Assembly (NCBI GenBank): GCA_964618855.1
Contig: CAZUCD010000183.1
Location: 1 to 6,689, forward strand
DNA: 6,689 nt
Direction of reading: 5' to 3'
DNA from: CAZUCD01 sp964618855
GTDB taxonomy: Bacteria > Sumerlaeota > Sumerlaeia > SLMS01 > JANRJK01
Part shown: one piece after another, positions 1 through 6,625 of the stretch
Position numbering within the stretch: the stretch's first letter is position 1
Layout of the letters: each line of letters opens with the position of its first letter
Made by a program: the position numbers and the translations under genes
Notes under the pieces: generated by a model
Told to the model about the DNA's origin: nothing
The model's database searches: none
The model's input: the letters and a program-made list of their open reading frames with translations, nothing else

Positions 1-1
1 G

Positions 2-1183
2 AACCACAAGTACGACGCCCAGGACTACTTCGCCGTGTCTCCCGAATACGGCACGCGCGACGACGTGAAGGCGCTCGCCACCGACGTACACGGGCGCGGC
101 ATGAAGCTCGTCCTCGATGGCGTCTTCAACCACATGGGGCGCACTTCCCCGTGGTTCCGCGATGCGATGGCGAACCCCTCGAGCCCGTGGCGGGACTGGT
201 ACTACATCGGCCCGCAGTACAAGCTCGGCTATCGCGCGTGGGTGAACGTCCCGAACCTGCCGGAGGTGAACCTGGAGTCGCCGCGCGTGCGTGCCCGCCT
301 CTGGGGGGACCGCGACTCCGTGATCCAGGGCTACCTGCGCGATGGCGTGGACGGGTGGCGCCTCGATGTCGCCTTCGACATCGGATTCGAGTACCTCTCG
401 GAGCTGACGCGCGGGGCGCACTCGGCAAGGCCCGGATCCCTCGTCGTCGGCGAGCTCTGGAACTATCCGCAGGAGTGGGTGCCCGCCGTGGATGGCACGA
501 TGAACATGCCGCTGCGCGAGCTGCTCCTGCAGTTCACCAGGGGCGAGGTGCAGGGCGCCACCGCCGGACGCCAGGTCGAGCGCATGGTCGCCGACACCGG
601 CATCGAGCCACTCCTGAAGTCCTGGCTCATCCTCGACAACCATGACACGCCGCGACTCGCCCACTCGCTTCCGGAGGAGTGGCAGCGCCGCATGGCGCAG
701 GTTCTGCAGTTCACGCTCCCCGGTTCCCCCTGCCTCTACTATGGCACGGAGCTTGGCATGACCGGCGGCGACGACCCGGAGCAGCGCGCCCCGATGCGCT
801 GGGACCTCGTAAGCGGGGACAACGCGACGTACGCGTTCACGCGGCGCCTCATCGCGATGCACAACGGCTGCGCCGCGCTGCGGCACGGCGACTACCGCGC
901 GCTCGACTCCAGGGAGGCCCTCGCATTCATGCGCACCACCAGCAACGCCCGCGACACGGCCATTGTGCTCGCGAACGCCGGCGCCGAACCCGTGCGCGAG
1001 AACCTCATGATCCGCGACTCGAAGATGATGAGCTACACGAAGCTCCGCGACGAGCTCACCGGCGCGGAGTTCACTGTCATGGCCGCGACGCTCTCCCTCA
1101 CGATCCCTCCGCGCACGGTGCTGGTCCTCCGCCCGGTCATCGAGGAGACCATCGAGTACACGCCCTACAAGCGCGTCCCCTGA
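2..1183 (+). CDS. GH13 alpha-amylase-family glycosidase (cyclomaltodextrinase/neopullulanase-like), 5' end missing
   Basis: The frame is open from base 2 to the TGA at 1181-1183, giving 393 residues; the start lies off the left edge. The protein is expected to hydrolyse alpha-1,4 (perhaps also alpha-1,6) bonds in malto-oligosaccharides or cyclodextrins. Numbering from base 2, the GH13 conserved regions appear in order: region I DGVFNH (39-44), a region V-like segment LPEVN (86-90), region II DGWRLD with nucleophile D122, region III GELW with acid/base E151, and region IV LDNHD with stabiliser D215. The YYGTELGM...DPEQR...MRWD stretch (about 246-268) and the MPKLN-like region V favour the maltogenic amylase/neopullulanase group; this subfamily call is inference. 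A C-terminal beta-sandwich domain follows from about residue 310. All catalytic residues are intact, so the gene is cut only by the window edge. The missing part holds the first barrel strands and any N-terminal CBM34 or signal peptide, so its location in the cell is unknown. Confidence 0.93.
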   Translation, partial: NHKYDAQDYFAVSPEYGTRDDVKALATDVHGRGMKLVLDGVFNHMGRTSPWFRDAMANPSSPWRDWYYIGPQYKLGYRAWVNVPNLPEVNLESPRVRARLWGDRDSVIQGYLRDGVDGWRLDVAFDIGFEYLSELTRGAHSARPGSLVVGELWNYPQEWVPAVDGTMNMPLRELLLQFTRGEVQGATAGRQVERMVADTGIEPLLKSWLILDNHDTPRLAHSLPEEWQRRMAQVLQFTLPGSPCLYYGTELGMTGGDDPEQRAPMRWDLVSGDNATYAFTRRLIAMHNGCAALRHGDYRALDSREALAFMRTTSNARDTAIVLANAGAEPVRENLMIRDSKMMSYTKLRDELTGAEFTVMAATLSLTIPPRTVLVLRPVIEETIEYTPYKRVP

Positions 1184-1188
1184 GGGGC

Positions 1189-1482
1189 CTACTCGTATCG
1201 CGACCAGCCGGCCGCGCCCGTCGACACCGCCGGGTTCGGGTCGAGCAGGCCGATGCTCGCCCGCGCCCCGGCCATGTTGAATGCCTCGACGGACGAGTCC
1301 ATCGTCCCCGCGAGTTCGAGCACGCCCCCGGGTCCGTTCGTGGCCACCGATCCGGAGTGAACCTCCGAGGACACGAGAACGAGGTTTCCGCCGGCGGGAT
1401 TTGGGGGCGGGGCCCCGCCGGAGAGGGCGGCCGAGGCGGCCGCGGCGGCAAGCGCCGTCAGGAGCAGCCGGCGCGTGCTCAT
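1189..1482 (-). CDS. small exported protein of unknown function (97 aa), coupled to the surface protein gene
   Basis: I do not recognise this protein. It starts with ATG at 1482-1480, overlapping the TGA of the upstream gene as ATGA, and has a strong GGAGGT six bases before the start. This is the classic arrangement for translational coupling. Residues 1-24 look like an export signal: a basic STRR start, then a Leu/Ala-rich core of about 15 residues, with possible cleavage after ASA (16-18) or near GGA (22-24). The STRRLLL start resembles a twin-arginine motif, but a Sec signal is equally possible. The mature part of about 75 residues is Gly/Ala/Ser-rich and has no cysteine, no further membrane segment and no catalytic motif. 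It ends in GWSRYE at a TAG only 5 bases from the stop of the converging amylase. Export and the shared operon suggest a partner, cap or accessory of the surface protein, which is inference. That it is a real gene is well supported by the RBS, the overlap and the signal peptide. Confidence 0.75.
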   Translation of the reverse strand: MSTRRLLLTALAAAAASAALSGGAPPPNPAGGNLVLVSSEVHSGSVATNGPGGVLELAGTMDSSVEAFNMAGARASIGLLDPNPAVSTGAAGWSRYE

Positions 1483-3017
1483 GGCGCCACCTCCCCGTCA
1501 CCCGCGAGCGACAGCACCTGCGCGGGCGTCGTGCGTTCCGTGGCGGGAAGCTGCGGTTCGAACTGCGCGCGCCACTCCTCCGCCGGGATGTAGACCGGCA
1601 GGTCCTCGAACCCTGTGCGCACGGCGTAGGCAACCCAGTCCACCTCGTACGCGCCCGTTCCCGAGGACAACTCGACCGCGTCGAACCCCGCGGCCGTCAC
1701 GTTCTCCGCCGCCAGGCCGCGGGAGGACGCCGACCTGGGGGTCAGCGACACCGTCACGGAATCGGCGGCGGCCAACGATCGGAAGTGCCCGGGGAAGTCA
1801 ATGCGCACGCGCCCTTCCGCCAGCCGCGCCTTGCCCCGGCAGTACATCGCCGCCTCGGGCCCCTCCAGGCACACGTAGCGGATCATCCGGTCGGCGCGCT
1901 GCGGATCCTGCGCGACGAAGGACTTGGTCCCGTTGCCGATGAGCTGGACGCCGACAGTCCCCGCCGAGTTGCTGATGTTGATGACCCCGTGCCCCGCGAC
2001 GACCTGCGTCGCGACGATGCGCGCCCCGCCCGACGCATCCGCCACCTGGAAGTAGCCGCCGTTCGCCGAACTCGTCCCCGCCGTCACGACAGGGATGTTC
2101 GAGGCCGTCCCCGCATAGACATCCAGCAGGCCGGACCCGGCCCCGCTGACCGTCATGGTGGTCGTGAAGTTCTGGCTGCCGTTGAAGACGGCGACCTGTC
2201 CCCCGGCATTCGTTCCGGCGGGATCCCCGATCATGGCGGCGCCGGTCAGGGCCGGGTTTGCCATGCGCATTGCGGCGATGCCTCCGGAGCCGCCCGTCGC
2301 GGCCGCCATGCGGGCCGACTGGTTGCCGGACTCGTCGCTTGCCTCGACGCGGCCTCCGTCCGCGGTGCGCGCCAACTGCGCCGCGACGAGCCCCCCCGTC
2401 AGCGCGGTCGTCGCGCGCACGCTCCCCACCGAGTCCACGTTGCCGCTGCTCGCCATGCCGCCCGCGCCCGTGATCGTCACGGCGCCGTTTGCGGCGTTGA
2501 TCGTGCGCCCGGCCCCTGCTCCGGTTCCGTCGTATGCGCCCTGCAGCGTGACGCCTGACTTGAGGGCGTAGGATGCCGCGGGCACCCCGCCGAGCGAATC
2601 CGAGTCGAGCGCCGCAAGCGCGTCCTGCGCCATCAGCGCGAACGGCACGCTGTGCAGCCTGGGCCGCCCGGCAAAGATGTCGCCGGAGTCCACCCCGTCC
2701 GGCGTCGCCGCGCTGTCCACCGCCAGCTCGTAGTACACGTCGCCACCGGCGAAGACCCCCGACGGCGGCACCACCTCGATCGTGAAGCGTCCCGTCACCG
2801 GGATGCTTGCCGTGCCCGTCAGGTCCCCGCCAATCTGGAAACCGGCGGATGGATGGTCGAAGAACCGGACCCGGTATCCACGGTTTCCCGTGAGTGGCTG
2901 ACCCGAACCGTTCTCGAGCTTGCCCTGGATGACGATCGTCTGCGGCACCTGCGCCCCGCCGACGGCCGTGCCGAGTGTGAGTACCGCCGCCGCCGCGAGT
3001 CGTGCCATGCGATTCAT
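1479..3017 (-). CDS. secreted fibre-like surface protein with LEGPE-type C-terminal domain (512 aa)
   Basis: This is probably a cell-surface or secreted structural protein. The ATG at 3017-3015 is chosen because AAGGA lies 8 bases upstream and a signal peptide follows at once (MNRMARL, then an Ala/Leu core, likely cleavage near A22). The frame stays open to an ATG at 3143, but that would put 42 unrelated residues before the signal and would overlap the divergent gene. Residues 23-130 form a beta-rich domain, from VPQTIVIQGKL through a YYELAV segment to RPRLHSVPFALMAQDA. I know this type of domain from the N-terminus of many secreted proteins and tail-fibre-like proteins. Residues 150-369 are low-complexity Gly/Ala/Ser/Thr with degenerate repeats, as in beta-helical fibres. 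Residues 370-475 form a distinct domain with DPQRADRMIRYVCLEGPEAA, then SVTVSLTP and a GFEDLPVY end; similar endings occur in other bacterial surface proteins, with no function known to me. A non-repetitive tail of about 35 residues follows. The gene is co-transcribed with the small exported protein downstream. Confidence 0.85.
   Translation of the reverse strand: MNRMARLAAAAVLTLGTAVGGAQVPQTIVIQGKLENGSGQPLTGNRGYRVRFFDHPSAGFQIGGDLTGTASIPVTGRFTIEVVPPSGVFAGGDVYYELAVDSAATPDGVDSGDIFAGRPRLHSVPFALMAQDALAALDSDSLGGVPAASYALKSGVTLQGAYDGTGAGAGRTINAANGAVTITGAGGMASSGNVDSVGSVRATTALTGGLVAAQLARTADGGRVEASDESGNQSARMAAATGGSGGIAAMRMANPALTGAAMIGDPAGTNAGGQVAVFNGSQNFTTTMTVSGAGSGLLDVYAGTASNIPVVTAGTSSANGGYFQVADASGGARIVATQVVAGHGVINISNSAGTVGVQLIGNGTKSFVAQDPQRADRMIRYVCLEGPEAAMYCRGKARLAEGRVRIDFPGHFRSLAAADSVTVSLTPRSASSRGLAAENVTAAGFDAVELSSGTGAYEVDWVAYAVRTGFEDLPVYIPAEEWRAQFEPQLPATERTTPAQVLSLAGDGEVAP
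1489..1494 (-). promoter_or_regulatory. ribosome binding site of the small exported protein
   Basis: The minus strand reads GGAGGT, a near-perfect Shine-Dalgarno core, six bases before the ATG at 1482. It lies inside the last codons of the surface protein gene. It is the strongest RBS in the window and is the main reason to accept the 97-residue frame as a gene. Confidence 0.8.
1911..2360 (-). repeat. three degenerate ~50-residue repeats in the surface protein
   Basis: Within the fibre region, three segments start with the same pattern: a GG pair, an alternating hydrophobic strand, then a D/N-x-S/G turn. They begin at residues 220 (DGGRVEASDESG), 271 (AGGQVAVFNGSQ) and 319 (NGGYFQVADASG), spaced 51 and 48 residues apart. 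Each is followed, after a polar stretch, by a second Gly-rich turn and strand (GSGGIAAMRM, GAGSGLLDVY, AGHGVINISN). The pattern was found by eye and is weak at residue level. It fits stacked beta-strand rungs of a tail-fibre or adhesin shaft, which is inference. Confidence 0.5.
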
Positions 3018-3132
3018 GGTTGTGGTCCTTGCCGTGTAAGTCCGCGACCAATCGACCGGCCTCCGTGTCCCCGCGCAAGCATGAACCCGGGGCGGGAAGA
3101 ATCCGCGTGCCCCAGTCGCCGCGCCCGCAAAC
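3018..3132. promoter_or_regulatory. divergent intergenic region, presumed to hold two promoters
   Basis: These 115 bases separate the start of the surface protein gene (leftward) from the start of the YfhO-like gene (rightward). Transcription in both directions must begin here or upstream, so promoters are expected. I found no convincing -35/-10 pair on either strand and no clear inverted repeat or operator. The rightward gene also lacks a good Shine-Dalgarno. Confidence 0.4.
3026..3030 (-). promoter_or_regulatory. ribosome binding site that decides the surface protein start
   Basis: The minus strand reads AAGGA, eight bases before the ATG at 3017. It selects this start over the in-frame ATG at 3143, which would place extra sequence in front of the signal peptide. 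Confidence 0.7.
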
Positions 3133-5532
3133 ATGCCCACCATGGACCCGACGCCAGAACCGATGAGCCGCCGCGAGTGGATGCTCGCCGCCGCCGGCTT
3201 GTGGGGGGTCGTGGTGCTCCTTCATGGAGCGCTCGCGTGGGGAGGCGCCGCGGCCGCTGGGGGCGACCTCGTCAACCAGCTCCTCCCGATGACCGTGTCG
3301 TGGCTCAGGCACGGAGCGGGATGGGCGCCGGGGACTTTCTCCGGCCGGCCCCTCTTCGCCGATCCACAGTCGGGCATCCTCTACCCGCCCAACTGGCTCC
3401 ACCTCCTCATGGGTGAATCGCAGGTGCCGCGGACGACGACGATCCTGCTCGTCGCCCACCTTGTCTGGGCCGGACTTGGCATGCACGCGTTCGTGCGGAA
3501 GTTCACGGGCGCGGCAGGCGCAGCCTTTGCCGCTGCGACGTGGATTGCCTGCGGGGTTTACGGGGCACGCCTGTCCAGCGGCATCGCCGTCTTCGTCACC
3601 GCGGGCGCGTGGCTTCCTTGGGTGATGTGGGGAATCGAGGGCGGCCGCGGGGAAGGCACGCCGGCGCTCCGGCGACTGGGCTTCCTGGCGCTCTTCGCAG
3701 CCATGCAGATTCTCGCGGGCGCGCCGCAGGTCGTGCAGGTCACTTGGGCGGGGGCGCTCGCTTGGTCGGCGCTCCGCACGGGATTCGGAGCGGACAGACG
3801 GAGCGCCGGCGCCTGGCTGCATGCCCTCGGGGTCCCGCTGGCGGCGTTCGCGCTCGGCATCGTCGTGGCGCTGCCTCAGCTCGCGGCGTCGGCGGAACTC
3901 GCAGGCCTCGCCGCACCGCGCGACGGGGGGGACCGCTGGGCATTCGTGACATCCGACTCACTCCAGTTGCGCCAGATGGTGCACTGGCTCTTTCCCGACT
4001 TCTACGGCGCGGGGAACTCCGCATACTATTGGGGCTCCGCGAGCGGGTTTCACGATTCGACGTGCTGGATCGGCATGCCCGCCCTCGTGCTTGCCGCATT
4101 CGGAGTTGCCGTGTCGGCGGGGACGCGCCGCCAGCTCTGGTGGCCCTGCGCCGTCGTCGCCGCCTTGTCGCTCGCGCTCGCCTTCGGGCGGTCGAGCCCC
4201 CTCTTCAGGTTCGCATTCGAGTTCATCCCGACATTCGACGGCTTTCGCGTCCCGGCACGGTGGATCATCTGGCTTGGCTTCATGGCCGTGGCGCTCGCGG
4301 GCATTGGGCTCGACGCGTTGTTCTCCCGCGCTGGGAACCGTGCTGATTCGCGGCGCTGGCTCGCGTCGTCGCTTGCCGTGCTGCTTCCCTGCGCCGCCTT
4401 CCTCGTGGCTCTCGGGCCGATACTATGGCGCGTGCTCGACCTGTCGCGGGGCATCGCGGATCTGGGCGCGCTGGCGCCCCCCGATGCAGCCACAACCATG
4501 GCGACGGAGGCGCGCCAGGCCGTCGTTTGGGGCGTCGCGATGGCCGCGGCGACATGCGTGCTCGGGCTTGCGATACTCGCGGGGCGCATGAAGCCCGCAT
4601 GGGCCCTGGTTGCGCTGGGCGTCCTCTCCCTCGTGGATGCGCGCAGGTTCTGGACGCCGTTCCACTCGGAGTTTCCCACCGACGTTGCGCAGGAACTCGT
4701 CGAGTCCATCGAGCGCCATCCCCGCGTCGGCAACCCCGCCAAGTTCGCTTCCGCGTTCTACCCGCGCACGCCGTTGGTGGAGGAGCTCCAGGGCAGGGGG
4801 GGACGCTACATCTTCACCGACGACGTGCAGGGGTGGTTCTTCGACCAGAACCAGCGCGAGGTCCAGATGGAGTCCGCGCACGTCACCGGCCTGGAGAGCG
4901 CGCGCGGATACCAGCAGCTCATCCCGCGCGCGTACCTGGAGGAGATTCAGCGTGCAGGCGAACCCCTGCGGCCCGGACTCCGCCCCGTGCCCTTCCTCAG
5001 CCTCGAGCGCCTCCGTTCCCGCAAGCCTCTCGACGCCTACAACGTGACCTCGGTGCTCACCTACGCGGCGCTCCAGGATCCCGCCGACTTCCTGGCGATG
5101 GGACTGGTCGAGCCGCGCATCATGCACCCGGCCGGCCTCGTGCTCCTGGGGAACCCCCGCGCGCGAGGGTGGGCATGGGTGTCCTCCCGGGAAACGTGGC
5201 TCGACGCCGAACCGGAACCCCTCGTCGGCCAGGCCCAGGCGACGTCGCGCAACGGCGGGCGCGAACTCTACCGCGTCCGAATCCAGGCGGCGGGGGGGGC
5301 TTGGCTGCACGTCTCCTCGCCCGAGTATCCCGGGTGGGAGTGGACAGGGCTGCCCGAGGGAGCCCGCATCGCGTCCACGCGGTCCGTTTTCCTCCCCCCA
5401 GGGGAGCACAGGGTTGGACGCGAGTTCCGGGTGCGCCATCTTGGGGCGGGCTGGCTCGCCGTGTCTCTGGCGGGGGTTCTGACCGCGCTGGCCTGCATCG
5501 GATTCGGCGGAAGACCCCGAAAATCGGCGTGA
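3133..5532 (+). CDS. YfhO-like multi-pass membrane protein, probable GT-C glycosyltransferase (799 aa)
   Basis: The protein likely sits in the inner membrane and transfers sugar from a polyprenyl-phosphate carrier to an envelope acceptor, as proposed for YfhO-type GT-C proteins; the substrate cannot be read from the sequence. The family signature is clear in the first outer loop: GGDLVNQLLP (43-52, with acidic D45 where GT-C enzymes carry a catalytic acid) and FSGRPLFADPQSGILYPPNW (69-88). About a dozen hydrophobic segments lie between residues 15 and 502. A soluble domain (about 503-770) follows, with SARGYQQLIPRAYLE (589-603) and the typical end SSPEYPGWEW...FLPPGEHRV (728-761), and then a last membrane helix (about 772-792). 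The length fits the family. The start is uncertain: ATGs at 3133, 3142 and 3163 are all in frame and none has a good Shine-Dalgarno; the longest is given. The gene stands alone, 82 bases before the slipin gene. The frame is intact and composition resembles the neighbours. Confidence 0.88.
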   Translation: MPTMDPTPEPMSRREWMLAAAGLWGVVVLLHGALAWGGAAAAGGDLVNQLLPMTVSWLRHGAGWAPGTFSGRPLFADPQSGILYPPNWLHLLMGESQVPRTTTILLVAHLVWAGLGMHAFVRKFTGAAGAAFAAATWIACGVYGARLSSGIAVFVTAGAWLPWVMWGIEGGRGEGTPALRRLGFLALFAAMQILAGAPQVVQVTWAGALAWSALRTGFGADRRSAGAWLHALGVPLAAFALGIVVALPQLAASAELAGLAAPRDGGDRWAFVTSDSLQLRQMVHWLFPDFYGAGNSAYYWGSASGFHDSTCWIGMPALVLAAFGVAVSAGTRRQLWWPCAVVAALSLALAFGRSSPLFRFAFEFIPTFDGFRVPARWIIWLGFMAVALAGIGLDALFSRAGNRADSRRWLASSLAVLLPCAAFLVALGPILWRVLDLSRGIADLGALAPPDAATTMATEARQAVVWGVAMAAATCVLGLAILAGRMKPAWALVALGVLSLVDARRFWTPFHSEFPTDVAQELVESIERHPRVGNPAKFASAFYPRTPLVEELQGRGGRYIFTDDVQGWFFDQNQREVQMESAHVTGLESARGYQQLIPRAYLEEIQRAGEPLRPGLRPVPFLSLERLRSRKPLDAYNVTSVLTYAALQDPADFLAMGLVEPRIMHPAGLVLLGNPRARGWAWVSSRETWLDAEPEPLVGQAQATSRNGGRELYRVRIQAAGGAWLHVSSPEYPGWEWTGLPEGARIASTRSVFLPPGEHRVGREFRVRHLGAGWLAVSLAGVLTALACIGFGGRPRKSA

Positions 5533-5602
5533 CCCCGTGAATGGCTTCGCCCCGCATCGGTAGCAGTAGTCGTATGAATCGCGAGGCAGTGACCACACTC
5601 CC

Positions 5603-5606
5603 GGAG
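5603..5606 (+). promoter_or_regulatory. ribosome binding site of the slipin gene
   Basis: GGAG lies eight bases before the ATG at 5615 and supports that start. The rest of the 82-base gap after the YfhO-like gene (5533-5614) shows a weak -10-like TATGAA at 5573-5578 but no matching -35, and no terminator hairpin with a T-run. Confidence 0.65.
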
Positions 5607-5614
5607 ACGAGGCC

Positions 5615-6616
5615 ATGTCCGACATGATCACCCAGGTCGCCCAGGCTGCACAGGCAGCGCAGGACGCTCAGGACGCGATGGCCAGACTGAACCAGACTGG
5701 CGGCGGCCCGCGCCACCAACCCCCCAAGCTCTCCCTCTCCGCTCCCGTCCGTTTCATGACGTTCCTCTTCGTCAACGCCGTCGGGGCATTCATCGGATTC
5801 GGCATCATCGGTGTCCCGCTCGGGATCATCGCCGTGCCGCTCTTCTTCATCCTGTCGATCATCATCGTGAGGATGATCCACATCACGGCGCAGTGGGAAC
5901 GCGGCGTCGTGCTCCGACTCGGCAGGTTCGAGAGCATCCGCGGCCCCGGCCTGGTGGTGATCTTCCCCGTGATCGACAACCTGACGGTGATCGACACGCG
6001 CGTGCAGACGATCGAGATCCCGCGCCAGCGCGTCATCACGCGCGACAACATCCCCGTCTCCGTCAACGGCGTGCTGTACTTCAAGGTGGAGAACGTGGCC
6101 GACGCGCTCACCAAGGTGCAGGACTACGAGTTCAGCATCCTCAACTACGCGATGGCGGCCCTGCGCGACGTCATCGGCAGGCTGACGCTCGACGAGATGC
6201 TCGCCGAGCGCGACCAGATCCAGCGCGAGGTCCAGGAGGCGATCGACAAGCACGCCACCGCTTGGGGCCTCGCCGTGGATGCGCTGCGCCTCCAGGACAT
6301 CGACATGCCGGAGGAGCTGAAGCGGATGATGTCCCGCCAGGCCAGCGCCGAGCGCGAGAAGCGCGCGACGATCACGAAGGCCGAGGGCGACAAGCTCGCC
6401 GCGCTCAACCTCGCCGAGGCCGCCGCCACGATGCTCCGGAGCCCGGGCGCCATGCAGCTCCGCTCGTTGCAGACCCTCGACAGCCTGGGCGCCTCGCCCT
6501 CCAACACCGTCGTGCTCGCGATCCCGACCGACTTCTACCAGGCCCTCAACCGCGTTGCGGGAGGGAAGGGACTCGAGTCCCCCAACGCCGCGCCCGAAGC
6601 ACCCAAGTCCGAGTAG
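5615..6616 (+). CDS. slipin/stomatin-family SPFH membrane protein (333 aa)
   Basis: SPFH proteins form ring-like oligomers on membranes and are thought to organise membrane domains or shield membrane proteases; they are not enzymes. Residues 45-88 are a long hydrophobic stretch with a central GVPLG turn, so either one hairpin or two short helices. The SPFH domain follows: ERGVVLRLGRF (95-105), RGPGLVVIFPVIDNL (109-123), DTRVQTIEIPRQRVITRDN (127-145), VSVNGVLYFKVEN (148-160) and LRDVIGRLTLDEMLAERD (183-200). Then comes the charged helical part with KRMMSRQASAEREKRATITKAEGD (236-259), and a C-terminal LRSLQTL (282-288). This order matches bacterial slipins. Unlike the usual form, about 44 residues precede the membrane segment, including five Q-x-A triplets. 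The usual NfeD partner is not next to it; a cupin-like gene follows with an RBS overlapping the stop, so the two are probably co-translated. The ATG is supported by GGAG eight bases upstream. Confidence 0.93.
   Translation: MSDMITQVAQAAQAAQDAQDAMARLNQTGGGPRHQPPKLSLSAPVRFMTFLFVNAVGAFIGFGIIGVPLGIIAVPLFFILSIIIVRMIHITAQWERGVVLRLGRFESIRGPGLVVIFPVIDNLTVIDTRVQTIEIPRQRVITRDNIPVSVNGVLYFKVENVADALTKVQDYEFSILNYAMAALRDVIGRLTLDEMLAERDQIQREVQEAIDKHATAWGLAVDALRLQDIDMPEELKRMMSRQASAEREKRATITKAEGDKLAALNLAEAAATMLRSPGAMQLRSLQTLDSLGASPSNTVVLAIPTDFYQALNRVAGGKGLESPNAAPEAPKSE
5633..5677 (+). repeat. five tandem Q-x-A triplets in the slipin N-terminus
   Basis: Residues 7-21 read as five consecutive Gln-x-Ala triplets (QVA, QAA, QAA, QDA, QDA), encoded by five degenerate 9-base units. 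The codons differ between units, so this is a protein-level pattern rather than a recent DNA duplication. It probably forms a helix before the membrane segment. Confidence 0.7.
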
Positions 6617-6619
6617 GAG
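6615..6619 (+). promoter_or_regulatory. ribosome binding site overlapping the slipin stop codon
   Basis: AGGAG shares two bases with the TAG stop of the slipin gene (6614-6616) and lies six bases before the GTG at 6626. It supports a downstream gene translated from the same message. Confidence 0.75.
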
Positions 6620-6625
6620 CAGACC

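Noticed and set aside
1177..1187. CCCC-TGA-GGGG hairpin at the amylase stop, between converging genes
   Set aside because: The stem is only four base pairs and there is no T-run on either side. It is too weak to call a terminator, although converging genes would suit a bidirectional one.
1281..2558. Plus-strand open frame of 425 codons opposite the surface protein
   Set aside because: The translation is Arg-rich and featureless, and it lies antisense to two well-supported genes. It is a shadow frame.
3018..3143. Upstream extension of the surface protein to the ATG at 3143
   Set aside because: It would place 42 residues before a clear signal peptide, has no good RBS, and would overlap the start of the divergent gene. 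The ATG at 3017 has AAGGA at good spacing.
1798..3822. Long minus-strand open frame of 674 codons overlapping the surface protein and YfhO-like genes
   Set aside because: The translation is Arg/Gly/Pro/Ala-rich with no domain, signal or RBS. It runs in another frame of the surface protein gene and antisense to the YfhO-like gene; such frames are expected in GC-rich coding DNA.
5292..5299. G8 tract in the YfhO-like gene, with G7 tracts at 3925-3931 and 4796-4802 and C7 at 2391-2397, considered as phase-variation sites
   Set aside because: A rough estimate at about 70 percent GC gives around five runs of seven or more G or C in a window this size by chance. All frames are intact and the tracts are not near gene starts.
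5574..5627. 17-codon frame (ATG at 5574) running into the slipin start, considered as a leader peptide
   Set aside because: It has no RBS and no regulatory codon pattern, and it overlaps the slipin start out of frame with no attenuator structure visible.
5120..6253. Minus-strand open frame of 377 codons opposite the YfhO-like end and the slipin
   Set aside because: It is Asp/His/Val/Leu-rich in the pattern typical of the antisense of a helical gene, and it spans two real genes and their intergenic gap.
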